From Lentimicrobiaceae bacterium (lineage in GTDB: Bacteria; Bacteroidota; Bacteroidia; Bacteroidales; UBA4417): DNA of 47,659 nucleotides. The position numbers were made by a program, and so were the translations under genes. Below are positions 1-9,500 of the stretch, in pieces; positions within the stretch are counted from its first letter, which is position 1; each line of letters starts with the position of its first letter. The stretch spans positions 1 through 47,659 of the forward strand of contig JAQVEX010000014.1 of assembly GCA_028697555.1 (NCBI GenBank), written 5' to 3'. Below the pieces are notes generated by a model, which did not search any database, was not told the DNA's origin, and was given only the letters and a program-made list of their open reading frames with translations.

Positions 1-867
1 ATCGGCTTGGGTGAAATACTGATACTTATCTCTGATATCTATCGGCGTATCGATAAAGTTTATATTTTCCGGTATATCAAGTGCTTTAAATACAGCTTGA
101 GCCAAATGTAAAAACGGTCTGGCATTGCCTGTGCCTAGATTGTATAAGCCGGATTTTGGTTTGTTTTCCATCAAAAATGTTAATACATCTACAACGTCCT
201 TTACGTACACAAAATCTCTTTTTTGGTATCCGTCTTTATAATTGGGATTATGCGACCTAAACAAGTTTGTATAACCTTGTTTTTTTATTTGATTGTACGA
301 GTGCATAACCACCGATGCCATTCTTCCTTTGTGGTATTCGTTCGGACCATAAACATTAAAAAATTTCAGTCCGTACCATGCAGGTGGAGTTTCAGTCTGC
401 GACAAAGCCCATTTATCAAAATCGTTTTTTGATTCGCCGTAGGGATTAAGCGGTTTTAGCTTATCAACAATATCGTGAGAATCGTTATATCCCAACTCTC
501 CCATTCCATACGTTGCAGCACTCGATGCATAAACCAAAGGTATCTGATATTTTGAGCATTTTTGCCATACCTGTTTAGTATAGTTTAAGTTCAAGCGGTC
601 GAATACAGATTTATCAAACTCAGTTGTATCGGTTCTTGCACCTATGTGATAAATAGCTTCCACATTGTGTTGGTTTTCATCTAACCACGAAAAAAAATCG
701 TCGCGATGTACTTTTTGATATATGTTTTTATTTTTTATGTTCTTGTTTTTATCTTCTCTACTAAAATCATCGACAGCAATAATTTTTTTATCGCTTGCAG
801 AGTTTAATTTTCCTATCAATGCAGAGCCGATAAAACCTACGGCTCCTGTAACTACTATATACTTCAT
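1..867 (-). CDS. hldD: ADP-glyceromanno-heptose 6-epimerase, 3' end cut by window edge
   Basis: This is an NAD(P)-dependent short-chain epimerase of the extended SDR family. HldD epimerises ADP-D-glycero-D-manno-heptose to the L-glycero form used for the LPS inner core, in the cytoplasm. The sequence begins MKYIVVTGAVGFIGS, which carries the GxxGxxG Rossmann motif. The active-site region reads YASSAATYG followed by YGESK (the YxxxK pair), and a KFFNVYGPNEYHKGRMASV stretch is typical of HldD. About 289 codons are inside the window, so roughly 20-30 C-terminal residues are missing. A TAnnTTTG promoter element lies 22 bases upstream. The general family call is firm; the exact substrate is inferred from the HldD-like YGPNEYHKGRMAS segment. 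Confidence 0.85.
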   Translation of the reverse strand, partial: MKYIVVTGAVGFIGSALIGKLNSASDKKIIAVDDFSREDKNKNIKNKNIYQKVHRDDFFSWLDENQHNVEAIYHIGARTDTTEFDKSVFDRLNLNYTKQVWQKCSKYQIPLVYASSAATYGMGELGYNDSHDIVDKLKPLNPYGESKNDFDKWALSQTETPPAWYGLKFFNVYGPNEYHKGRMASVVMHSYNQIKKQGYTNLFRSHNPNYKDGYQKRDFVYVKDVVDVLTFLMENKPKSGLYNLGTGNARPFLHLAQAVFKALDIPENINFIDTPIDIRDKYQYFTQAD

Positions 868-888
868 TTTCTATTTTTTAATTTTGTT

Positions 889-896
889 CAAAGATA
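889..896 (-). promoter_or_regulatory. Bacteroidota -7 promoter element of hldD
   Basis: Reads TATCTTTG on the minus strand, an exact TAnnTTTG match, 22 bases before the hldD ATG. It lies just downstream of the gapA terminator, so hldD probably has its own promoter. Confidence 0.6.
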
Positions 897-936
897 TGTT
901 TTTCTGAAAAACAAATCGTAACATGATAGCAAAAAA

Positions 937-966
937 AAATCGCTATTTATTTATAGCGATTTTTTT
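937..966 (-). terminator. Rho-independent terminator of gapA
   Basis: A 9-bp perfect stem (AAATCGCTA pairing with TAGCGATTT) with an AT-only loop is flanked by T/A runs on both sides. It sits just past the gapA stop codon and would also work in the opposite direction. Confidence 0.8.
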
Positions 967-984
967 AATTTATTTATTATTCAT

Positions 985-2001
<1,017 letters not shown>

Positions 2002-2014
2002 TTATTATTCGGTG

Positions 2015-2022
2015 CAAAATTA
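2015..2022 (-). promoter_or_regulatory. -7 promoter element of gapA
   Basis: Reads TAATTTTG on the minus strand, an exact TAnnTTTG match, 25 bases upstream of the gapA ATG. No convincing -33 element is seen at standard spacing. Confidence 0.55.
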
Positions 2023-2114
2023 CACATTATTTCAAAATTAACTTACTTATCCGATTATTTATTTGTTACTATTTATTAATAATACTTCTGTAAGCTCTAC
2101 TACACAAGTGCACA

Positions 2115-2151
2115 TAAAAATACTGCCCTAAACAAATTAGAGCAGTATTAA
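2115..2151 (-). terminator. Terminator after the OMP gene
   Basis: Stem arms AATACTGC and GCAGTATT (2119-2126 and 2142-2149) continue inward with CTAA/TTAG after one mismatch. On the minus strand the stem is followed by a run of T. It lies just downstream of the broken outer-membrane protein gene. Confidence 0.75.
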
Positions 2152-2170
2152 TATATTTATTAGTTAAAAC

Positions 2171-2830
2171 TTAGAACTTATAGATAGCTCCAACAGTTAT
2201 TGCTCCTAAGTTAGCAACATTTGTTAAGTCAAAATTCATGCCGAAGAACGAAGCAGTCGAAACTGTTTTTTGTTGTGGTGCCGGTGGATTATCGGCTGTT
2301 CTGACAAAGCCTGCGTTAAAGCCAAGGAAGTTAAGGTTGGTCCTTAACTGAACATGATTGTTAACATCGTATTTTAAACCCGGTGCTAAACCAACTGCCA
2401 TTCCTACAACAGGATCTGAAGCAACTCATAAACCTCCGAGTGTTTCAGTAACTTTGCCGAAAACAAAAGTAAAGCTACCACGAGCAAAAACTCCAAATTT
2501 ACCTACTTTCATAAAGGTGAAATCAGCGTAAGGGCGGAGCTGAAATAATGTAGTAGTTGCTTTATAGTTATCTGGAATAGCATTATCATTTTCTGTAAAA
2601 ATAGTCAAACCCACAACACCTCCAATGGCAAGCTTATCAGACAAAATAAAACCTAACTCAGGACTTAGGTCAAAAGTAAATTCAGATGGACCTTTCACGG
2701 AAACATTTCCTTGAACGTCTTTTGATCCATTAGTATTAATTCCAAAAGTACCTCCCATGTACATTTGAGAATAACCTGCAGTAACAAACATAACTACAAA
2801 AACTGTAATAAGTAATCTTTTAAACTTCAT
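2171..2830 (-). pseudogene. Outer-membrane beta-barrel protein split by an in-frame TGA
   Basis: The reading frame starts MKFKRLLITVFVVMFVTAGYSQ, a clear signal peptide. It continues as amphipathic strands typical of small OmpX/OMP_b-brl porin-like barrels. After 134 residues the frame meets TGA (2426-2428) and then continues in the same frame for 84 more codons, ending VGAIYKF with a C-terminal aromatic residue as in barrel proteins. Without the stop the protein would be about 219 residues, normal for this class. No frame shift is needed, so a single base change (for example GGA to TGA) explains it. TGA is an ordinary stop elsewhere here (prfA, mutS), so recoding is unlikely. Promoter and terminator are intact. 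It may be a recent nonsense mutation or an assembly error. Confidence 0.75.
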
Positions 2831-2888
2831 AATATTAATTATTAAAAAATGCCTACTCTTTGTTGGTTTTTCGGCTTACACCATATTG

Positions 2889-2929
2889 CAAAAATAACAA
2901 ATTTTGAATATATCCAAAATTTGTTATTT
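2889..2929 (-). promoter_or_regulatory. OMP promoter inside a perfect 15-bp inverted repeat
   Basis: Arms AAATAACAAATTTTG (2892-2906) and its exact reverse complement (2915-2929) flank an 8-base spacer. The -7 element TATTTTTG (2896-2889 on the minus strand) overlaps one arm and a -33 TTG (2917-2915) lies in the other, 18 bases apart. This is the geometry expected for a repressor operator; a hairpin in an upstream transcript is the alternative. Confidence 0.55.
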
Positions 2930-3082
2930 AATTTTTATGTTTTAAGAAAGCTTTTCTAGATTATTTTACATACTATATTATCTAACGTGTTGTATTACAG
3001 CATTTGGTACATATTTAAAATATCTATTAACAAAATTGAAAAATTATCAACAATAAGTCCGTTATATAGTGTGAAATAAGCT

Positions 3083-3562
3083 TTATAAATTTATACAGCC
3101 ATTTTCAACTTCTATTAGTTTTTGCTTAATACTAACTCCTGCCGCATAACCACCAAGTTTTCCATCATAAGTAATTACCCTATGACAAGGAACAATTATA
3201 GCTATAGGATTTCGATTATTAGCCATACCTACAGCTCTTGCTGCCTTTGGGTTACCAATCTGTACGGCAATATCTTTGTACGAACGTGTTTGTCCGTAAG
3301 GGATTTTGCATAATACTTGCCAAACTTTAATCTGAAAATCAGTACCAAGCAATTTTATTGGAACTGTAAACTCTTTTCTTTTTCCTTCAAAATATTCGTT
3401 AAGTTGCTTAAGGGTTTCATCTGTCAAAGCGCAGGGTAACGATTCTGCTGACTCTGTTTTGTTGTTACCAACAAAATCAACTCCAACAATAAAATTATCA
3501 TGATAAGATATTTTTATTTCTCCCAACAGCGTTGTGTAAATAGCTGATAAAACTGTATCCAT
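3083..3562 (-). CDS. ogt: Methylated-DNA--protein-cysteine methyltransferase
   Basis: This suicide DNA-repair protein transfers alkyl groups from O6-alkylguanine (or O4-alkylthymine) to its own cysteine. At 159 residues it is a stand-alone Ogt, without an Ada regulatory domain. The active-site motif PCHRV is present with Cys126. The DNA-binding helix-turn-helix (around residues 95-112, with the arginine finger in KAARAVG) and the GLGGYAAG-like tail (GKLGGYAAG) are both recognisable. It is divergent from lepA, with which it shares a 165-base intergenic region. Its own TAnnTTTG element lies 30 bases upstream. Confidence 0.95.
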   Translation of the reverse strand: MDTVLSAIYTTLLGEIKISYHDNFIVGVDFVGNNKTESAESLPCALTDETLKQLNEYFEGKRKEFTVPIKLLGTDFQIKVWQVLCKIPYGQTRSYKDIAVQIGNPKAARAVGMANNRNPIAIIVPCHRVITYDGKLGGYAAGVSIKQKLIEVENGCINL

Positions 3563-3591
3563 TATGATAAAAAAACAATTATGTTAAAGGA

Positions 3592-3599
3592 CAAATTTA
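3592..3599 (-). promoter_or_regulatory. -7 promoter element of ogt
   Basis: Reads TAAATTTG on the minus strand, an exact TAnnTTTG match, 30 bases from the ogt start. Confidence 0.45.
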
Positions 3600-3713
3600 A
3601 CAATTTGAAACAAAAAACAATTATTTGCACTAAAATTTTAATAAACATTTAACCTGTAGTGAAAAACCTTTAGCAAAATCTAAAAACCTTAATAATATTT
3701 ACGAAAAAACAAT

Positions 3714-3721
3714 TACTTTTG
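3714..3721 (+). promoter_or_regulatory. -7 promoter element of the lepA operon
   Basis: TACTTTTG is an exact TAnnTTTG match. Its last base is only six bases before the lepA ATG, so a transcript starting at the usual distance would have little or no 5' leader. Confidence 0.6.
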
Positions 3722-3727
3722 CAAACG

Positions 3728-5515
3728 ATGAAAAATATTCGAAATTTTTGCATAATAGCTCATATAGACCATGGTAAAAGTACTTTGGCTGATAGGTTAT
3801 TGGAAGCTACCGACACGTTAAATCTCAGACAGCAGCAAGATCAAGTTCTTGATAGTATGGATTTGGAAAGAGAGCGCGGTATTACAATAAAAAGTCATGC
3901 CATACGTATGGATTACAATTATGGTGGCGAAAATTATGTATTAAACTTAATTGACACGCCCGGGCACGTCGACTTTTCTTACGAAGTTTCTCGTGCAATA
4001 GCTGCCTGCGAAGGTGCGTTGCTTATTGTTGATGCAACACAAGGCATTCAGGCTCAAACCATATCGAACTTGTACTTAGCTTTGGAACAAGACTTGGAAA
4101 TTATTCCTGTCATCAATAAAATTGATATGGACGCGGCTATGCCCGACGAAGTTGAAGACCAAATTGTGGATTTGCTTGGTTGTAAGCCCGAAGAAGTTAT
4201 TAGAGCAAGTGCAAAAATAGGCTTTGGAATAGAAGATATTTTATCTGCCATTATTAATAGGATTCCTGCACCTAAAGGCGATGCAGATGCACCGCTACAA
4301 GCTCTTATTTTCGACTCTTTGTTCAATCCGTACAGGGGTGTTATTGCTTACTTCAGAATTTTTAACGGAACTCTTAAAAAAGGCGACCACGTTAAATTTA
4401 TGGCTACCGACAGAGATTATACGGCTGACGAAATTGGAATTTTGAAACTTGCGTCGGAGCCTGTCGATGAGCTTAATGCGGGAGACGTTGGATACATTAT
4501 TTCGGGAATAAAAACTGCCAAAGAAATTAAAGTCGGCGATACTATTACTCATGTTGAAGATGGTTGCCATAAACCCATAGAAGGCTTTAGCAACGTTAAG
4601 CCTATGGTTTTTGCCGGATTGTATCCTGTTGATAGCGAAGACTACGAAGACCTAAGAGCTTCTATTGAAAAATTGCAACTTAACGATGCTTCGCTAACCT
4701 TTGAACCCGAATCATCAGTGGCACTAGGATTTGGTTTCCGTTGCGGTTTCTTGGGATTATTACACATGGAAATAGTTCAAGAGCGTTTGGACAGAGAGTT
4801 CGACATGGACATTATAAACACCGTACCAAACGTTATGTATAAGGTTATAACCACAAAAGGTGAAGTTTTAGAAGTGCATAATCCTTCCGGCATGCCCGAT
4901 GTTAGTACAATACATCACGTTGAAGAACCGTACATTCATGCTCAAATAATTACGAAATCGGAGTACCAGGGAAGCATTATGAAACTGTGCTTAGACAAAA
5001 GGGGTACAATGAAAAATCAGGTTTACCTTACACAAGACCGCGTTGAACTTACTTTCGATATTCCATTAGGCGAAATTGTATTCGATTTTTATGATAAACT
5101 AAAGAGTATATCAAAAGGCTACGCCTCATTTGATTATCATATATCCGACTATAAATTATCAAACCTTATAAAATTAGATATTTTATTGAATGGCGACCCT
5201 GTTGACGCACTTAGCACACTTATACATCGCGATAATGCTTACACATTTGGTAGAAGAGTTTGCGAAAAACTTAAAGAGCTGATACCACGTCAACAGTACG
5301 AAATTGCTATTCAGGCTGCAATAGGTTCAAAAATAATTGCTCGCGAAACTATTAAGCCACTTAGAAAAGACGTTACTGCTAAATGCTACGGTGGAGATAT
5401 TTCGAGAAAACGTAAACTTTTGGAAAAACAAAAGAAAGGTAAAAAAAGAATGCGACAAATAGGAAACATTGAAGTCCCGCAAAGCGCCTTTCTAGCAGTT
5501 CTTAAATTAGATTAA
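3728..5515 (+). CDS. lepA: Elongation factor 4 (LepA), ribosomal back-translocase GTPase
   Basis: This translational GTPase acts on the ribosome in elongation and initiation quality control. The G1 motif reads [10 protein letters not shown]3 DTPGHVDF and G4 NKIDM. The EF-G-like domains II, III and V follow, and the LepA-specific C-terminal domain ends near [18 protein letters not shown]. With the ATG at 3728 the protein has 595 residues, the usual length. An in-frame TTG nine bases upstream would add MQT, but it lies in the promoter element, so the ATG is preferred. It is the first gene of a run of eight closely spaced plus-strand genes. Confidence 0.97.
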   Translation: MKNIRNFCIIAHIDHGKSTLADRLLEATDTLNLRQQQDQVLDSMDLERERGITIKSHAIRMDYNYGGENYVLNLIDTPGHVDFSYEVSRAIAACEGALLIVDATQGIQAQTISNLYLALEQDLEIIPVINKIDMDAAMPDEVEDQIVDLLGCKPEEVIRASAKIGFGIEDILSAIINRIPAPKGDADAPLQALIFDSLFNPYRGVIAYFRIFNGTLKKGDHVKFMATDRDYTADEIGILKLASEPVDELNAGDVGYIISGIKTAKEIKVGDTITHVEDGCHKPIEGFSNVKPMVFAGLYPVDSEDYEDLRASIEKLQLNDASLTFEPESSVALGFGFRCGFLGLLHMEIVQERLDREFDMDIINTVPNVMYKVITTKGEVLEVHNPSGMPDVSTIHHVEEPYIHAQIITKSEYQGSIMKLCLDKRGTMKNQVYLTQDRVELTFDIPLGEIVFDFYDKLKSISKGYASFDYHISDYKLSNLIKLDILLNGDPVDALSTLIHRDNAYTFGRRVCEKLKELIPRQQYEIAIQAAIGSKIIARETIKPLRKDVTAKCYGGDISRKRKLLEKQKKGKKRMRQIGNIEVPQSAFLAVLKLD

Positions 5516-5535
5516 TCTATAAATCTGGATTACAT

Positions 5536-6390
5536 ATGCCTCAAGGAGTGGATAATTTGTTGTACAATTACGACACAACACAAAAGTTGAACTTCCACCC
5601 TTTGTTTCCATATTTTGATACTGTGCAAAAAACTACCGACAGTACAAATCTTGTCGGTACAAATAATAATTATCAAAAATATTATCAAGAAGTTTCGGGA
5701 TTCGATAATCTTTTGAAAACCTCCGATTTCGACCATATTCAAACTAAAACCACTATCAATAACGATTGGTTGGTTTTTGTAATTCTGATAAGCATTTCAA
5801 TTTTTTCTGTAATACAAACTTTTTTCAACAAGCGAATACAACAAATGTACAAGGTTATTGTCAAACCTTCTCATTTGTACCAAATAGAGCGCGATGGAAA
5901 TTTGCTTTCAGAATTTATTCAAATACCGTTAAACATCATACAACACCTGATAATCCCTCTGTTTATTTATCAAACTGCAGTTTATTACGAGATTATATCT
6001 TCGCAACGTGGGCTCCTTCTATATGCAATTTTTGTGGGTGTTTACGTATTGATAAACCTAACACGGCATTTGGCAATTCACCTTTGGGGATTAACATTTT
6101 CTACTAAAAGTTTAAGTCAAACTCATCGTTTGCTGCTAACCATATATAATCAAATCACTGCTATATTAATAATGCCAATATCATTGTGTTTTCTTATTTG
6201 GCAGAACTCTGTTTTTATAAAAACAGGTTTTTTAATAGCGGCTATCATGTTGACTATTAGAGTTATAAGACTTTTCTACATGAGCTTTTTTCAAGCAAGG
6301 CATCAATTATTTTATATAATTGTGTACTTTTGCACACTCGAAATTATACCAATTTTGATAATTATTAAAACAATTTATATACACATATAA
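5536..6390 (+). CDS. DUF4271 family membrane protein
   Basis: A 284-residue protein with a polar N-terminal stretch of about 75 residues and then several hydrophobic segments (starting near LVFVILISISIFSVI), ending with LEIIPILIIIKTIYIHI. Its position directly before uroporphyrinogen-III synthase, and its polar-then-polytopic layout, match the Bacteroidota DUF4271 family. The function is unknown; the link to hemD is positional only. It lies 20 bases after lepA and 27 before hemD, so it is probably co-transcribed. Confidence 0.75.
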   Translation: MPQGVDNLLYNYDTTQKLNFHPLFPYFDTVQKTTDSTNLVGTNNNYQKYYQEVSGFDNLLKTSDFDHIQTKTTINNDWLVFVILISISIFSVIQTFFNKRIQQMYKVIVKPSHLYQIERDGNLLSEFIQIPLNIIQHLIIPLFIYQTAVYYEIISSQRGLLLYAIFVGVYVLINLTRHLAIHLWGLTFSTKSLSQTHRLLLTIYNQITAILIMPISLCFLIWQNSVFIKTGFLIAAIMLTIRVIRLFYMSFFQARHQLFYIIVYFCTLEIIPILIIIKTIYIHI

Positions 6391-6417
6391 ATAGATTGAA
6401 CATAAAATTAACAAATC

Positions 6418-7164
6418 ATGGCACAAAAAATACTAATATCGCAACCCAAACCTAACGAGTTAAATATAACTCCATACAAAGAATTGGAAACCAAATACGG
6501 CGTTAGCTTTGATTTTGTACGATTTTTTAAAAACGAAAGCGTTTCGGTAAGAGAGTTCAGAAACAGCAAAACGTACATAAACGATTACACTGCTGTTGTT
6601 TTTAACAGTCGCCATGCTGTTGACAACTTCTTTAATTTGGCAAAAGAAGTCAGAGTTCAGGTAAAAGAATCGATGAAGTATTTTTGCCTTTCAGAAGCTA
6701 TTGCGAACTATCTTCAAAAATATATACAATACAGGAAAAGGAAAATATTTTTCACAAACCAGTGTACAAACGAGCTGATTGAGCTTATTAAAAAGAATAA
6801 CACCGAAAATTATTTACTTCCTTGTTCGGAAGTAACAAACAACGAAATAAGCAACGCTTTGGAAGAAGCCGGTATTAAGTTTCGTCAAACAACAATGTAC
6901 CGTACTGTTTCGGAAAAGTTAGACGATATTGACATTACCAAGTACGACATTATTGTATTGTACAGCCCGAAGGGAATAACCGCTTTGTTTGATAATTGGA
7001 AAGATTACAAACAAAACAAACAAACCATTGCCACATTCGGCGATTCGACTAAGCAATACGCCAGAGAACGCGGACTTAAAGTAGGAATATCGGCACCAAC
7101 ATCAAAATTCTTTTCAATGACCGCCGCTTTAGACGATTACTTGAATAAAAAGAACAAAATATAA
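6418..7164 (+). CDS. hemD: Uroporphyrinogen-III synthase
   Basis: HemD cyclises hydroxymethylbilane with inversion of ring D to make uroporphyrinogen III, the branch point for haem, sirohaem and corrinoids. The 248-residue protein starts with AQKILISQPKP, followed by two alpha/beta lobes. The second lobe holds the family's 'YSPKG' segment (IIVLYSPKGITALFDNW) and a late TIATFGDSTKQYAR...G stretch like the conserved 'GxxTaxal' region. Sequence conservation in HemD is always low; the DUF4271-hemD-rnpA order typical of Bacteroidota supports the call. The organism also has a B12-dependent mutase in this window, so corrinoid supply is relevant. Confidence 0.85.
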   Translation: MAQKILISQPKPNELNITPYKELETKYGVSFDFVRFFKNESVSVREFRNSKTYINDYTAVVFNSRHAVDNFFNLAKEVRVQVKESMKYFCLSEAIANYLQKYIQYRKRKIFFTNQCTNELIELIKKNNTENYLLPCSEVTNNEISNALEEAGIKFRQTTMYRTVSEKLDDIDITKYDIIVLYSPKGITALFDNWKDYKQNKQTIATFGDSTKQYARERGLKVGISAPTSKFFSMTAALDDYLNKKNKI

Positions 7165-7195
7165 TCCTTATCAGAAAAGATTTAATTGTAGCATT

Positions 7196-7603
7196 TTGTC
7201 AGAAATAAACACCGATAATTCGTTTTCGAAAAATGAAAGAATTTGCTCGGCTTTACAAATATCCGAACTTTTTAGTAAGGGAAAGTGTATTACCAAAAAG
7301 CCTATAAAACTTATATACCTGCAAAAACCTTCTGTCGACAACGATGCTACTGTTAAAGTGTTGATTTCCGTCCCCAAAAAAAAACTGCACAAAGCCGTCG
7401 ACCGCAATCGTGTCAAGCGGTTGATAAGAGAATGTTACCGACTTAACAAAAGCAAATTGCACCAAAAAATTGATTGCAATTGCCAGGTGCTTTTGGCTTT
7501 TATTTACACCGAAAATCAGGTTTACAAATATGCTGCAATTTATGACGCAATAAATGATTTGTTTAATCGTTTACCAATAAAACATGAAGAGAGTAATATC
7601 TAA
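7196..7603 (+). CDS. rnpA: Ribonuclease P protein component
   Basis: RnpA is the protein subunit that helps the RNase P RNA cut the 5' leader from pre-tRNA. The signature region reads [16 protein letters not shown] (the RNR motif) after [15 protein letters not shown], and the protein is 135 residues with many lysines and arginines. No ATG fits the frame upstream of the conserved core; the best start is TTG at 7196, 31 bases after hemD. It overlaps yidD by 20 bases, the common rnpA-yidD coupling. The usual neighbour rpmH is absent. Confidence 0.92.
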   Translation: MSEINTDNSFSKNERICSALQISELFSKGKCITKKPIKLIYLQKPSVDNDATVKVLISVPKKKLHKAVDRNRVKRLIRECYRLNKSKLHQKIDCNCQVLLAFIYTENQVYKYAAIYDAINDLFNRLPIKHEESNI

Positions 7604-7805
7604 AATACTAATAGCTTTGATACGTTTTTACCAAATTGCAATATCGCCGTACCTTCCTCCTTCGTGCAGATACCAACCTACATGCTCAACATACAGCATT
7701 GAAGCAATAAAAAAACACGGACCAATAAAAGGTTCGTGGTTGGCAATAAAGCGTATTTTGTCATGCAACCCGTGGGGCGGTAGTGGATATGACCCTGTTC
7801 CTTAA
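7584..7805 (+). CDS. yidD: Membrane protein insertion efficiency factor YidD
   Basis: A 73-residue protein with an N-terminal amphipathic/hydrophobic helix and the family core [19 protein letters not shown], followed by [24 protein letters not shown]. The conserved cysteines, the PTCS motif and the [13 protein letters not shown] end are all present. YidD associates with the inner membrane and helps YidC/Sec insertion. Its start lies inside rnpA, suggesting translational coupling. Confidence 0.95.
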   Translation: MKRVISKILIALIRFYQIAISPYLPPSCRYQPTCSTYSIEAIKKHGPIKGSWLAIKRILSCNPWGGSGYDPVP

Positions 7806-7826
7806 ATTTTAAAATAAGTTTCAAAT

Positions 7827-9491
7827 ATGAATAAAAAAATTACATCTTTTAGCAAATTAATTTTTACGATAATTATAGCTATTGCCTTTTTTCAAAAGGG
7901 ATACGGACAAAATGACAAAGATTTTGAAATTCTGAAAAATGTAGATATTTACACATCGCTGTACAGAACCCTTAATGCCAACTACGTTGACGATATTAAG
8001 GTATCGGAAATGATGAAAACAGGCATAGAAGCAATGCTTAAAGAACTTGACCCATATACTGTTTTTGTTTCGGAAAGCGAAATTGAAGATATAAAATTTA
8101 TTACAACCGGCGAATATGGCGGCATTGGCTCATTAATACAAATGCGAAACGATAGAGTTATTATTTCGGAACCTTACGAAAATTCGCCTGCACATAAAGC
8201 CGGACTTAAATCCGGTGATATTATTCTGAAAATAAATAATCAGTCGGCACTTGGAAAGACAGTTCAAGACGTTAGCGCCATGCTTAAAGGACAACCCGGC
8301 ACATCTATAGATATTGAGATTGAAAGACCCGAAACCAATAAGACTCTGAACATAAAAGTAACTCGCGAAAAAATCTCCATACCGCCTGTCTCATACGCTA
8401 GCGTACTAAGCAATAACGTTGCTTACATTAAGCTCAATTCGTTTACCCAAAACTCGTACAATGAAGTTAGAAAAGCTTTTACAAGTATGCGCGACACTAC
8501 TAAACTAAAAGGTGTAATCTTAGACTTAAGAGATAATTCGGGCGGACTGCTAACCGAAGCCGTTGATATTGTCAACTTGTTTGTAGATAAAGGCGAACAC
8601 GTTGTTAGCACAAAAGGCAAACAAAAAGATAAAAACAGTTCCTTTTATACAACAAAAACGCCAATCGATACCAAAATACCTGTTGTTGTTTTAGTTAACG
8701 GCAGAAGCGCTTCGGCTTCCGAAATTGTATCGGGTGCTATACAAGATTTGGACAGGGGTGTTATTATTGGCAGACGCACATTTGGCAAAGGTTTGGTGCA
8801 AAACATTTTCCCTTTGGATTACAACACACAGGTTAAAGTTACCGTAGCCAAATATTACATTCCAAGTGGCAGATGTATTCAGGCAATAGACTATACACAT
8901 CGCAACAAGGATGGCGACCCCGATATTATTCCCGACTCGCTGATAAATGAATTTAAAACTCGCAATGGTCGTAAAGTGTACGACGGAAAAGGAATACAAC
9001 CCGATATTTTGTCCGATACGGTTTCGTTTAACAGTATTATTTTCAATCTAATAACTCAAAATATCATTTTCGACTACGCTACCAAGTTTGCTGCTAATAA
9101 CGCAACAATTGCAAGTCCTTCCAAATTTCAAATATCCGACGGTCAGTACGATGAGTTTGTGAAATTCACCCAAAATAAAAATCTTACCTACAAAACGCAA
9201 ATGGAAGAAGTTTTGGAAGATTTGAAAAAAGCTGCCGAATTTGAAAATTCTTTCGAAAATATAAGCTCCGAATATAATCAGCTGAAAAACATAATTGAAC
9301 AAAACAAAAACAAAGACCTTATCACAAACAAAAAACAAATAAAACAGCTAATCGAACAAGAAATAATTTCGAGATATTACTACCAAAAAGGCAGAATTGA
9401 ACATTTTTTGAAAGACGACAACGATGTTTTAAAAGCGATAGATATTATCAATAACAGCGATAAATACAAAGAAATTTTAAAGAAAAAGTAA
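7827..9491 (+). CDS. S41 family C-terminal processing peptidase
   Basis: A periplasmic serine protease of the Ctp/Prc family that trims or degrades envelope proteins from their C termini. It has 554 residues. A signal peptide (residues 1-27, ending GYGQ) is followed by the N-terminal helical region, then a PDZ domain (about 85-175, with GEYGGIGS and SPAHKAGLKSGDIILKI). The S41 core follows, with the NGRSASASE motif (Ser296) and Lys321 in RRTFGKG; the 25-residue spacing matches the Ser-Lys dyad of CtpA. A charged, lysine-rich C-terminal helical extension (residues 410-554) follows. It sits 21 bases after yidD and 9 before the ligase-like gene. Confidence 0.93.
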   Translation: MNKKITSFSKLIFTIIIAIAFFQKGYGQNDKDFEILKNVDIYTSLYRTLNANYVDDIKVSEMMKTGIEAMLKELDPYTVFVSESEIEDIKFITTGEYGGIGSLIQMRNDRVIISEPYENSPAHKAGLKSGDIILKINNQSALGKTVQDVSAMLKGQPGTSIDIEIERPETNKTLNIKVTREKISIPPVSYASVLSNNVAYIKLNSFTQNSYNEVRKAFTSMRDTTKLKGVILDLRDNSGGLLTEAVDIVNLFVDKGEHVVSTKGKQKDKNSSFYTTKTPIDTKIPVVVLVNGRSASASEIVSGAIQDLDRGVIIGRRTFGKGLVQNIFPLDYNTQVKVTVAKYYIPSGRCIQAIDYTHRNKDGDPDIIPDSLINEFKTRNGRKVYDGKGIQPDILSDTVSFNSIIFNLITQNIIFDYATKFAANNATIASPSKFQISDGQYDEFVKFTQNKNLTYKTQMEEVLEDLKKAAEFENSFENISSEYNQLKNIIEQNKNKDLITNKKQIKQLIEQEIISRYYYQKGRIEHFLKDDNDVLKAIDIINNSDKYKEILKKK

Positions 9492-9500
9492 TTTTTATTC

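Noticed and set aside
2426..2428. TGA as a recoded sense codon (selenocysteine or alternative code)
   Set aside because: TGA ends prfA and mutS here, no SECIS-like structure is evident, and porin-like barrels do not use selenocysteine.
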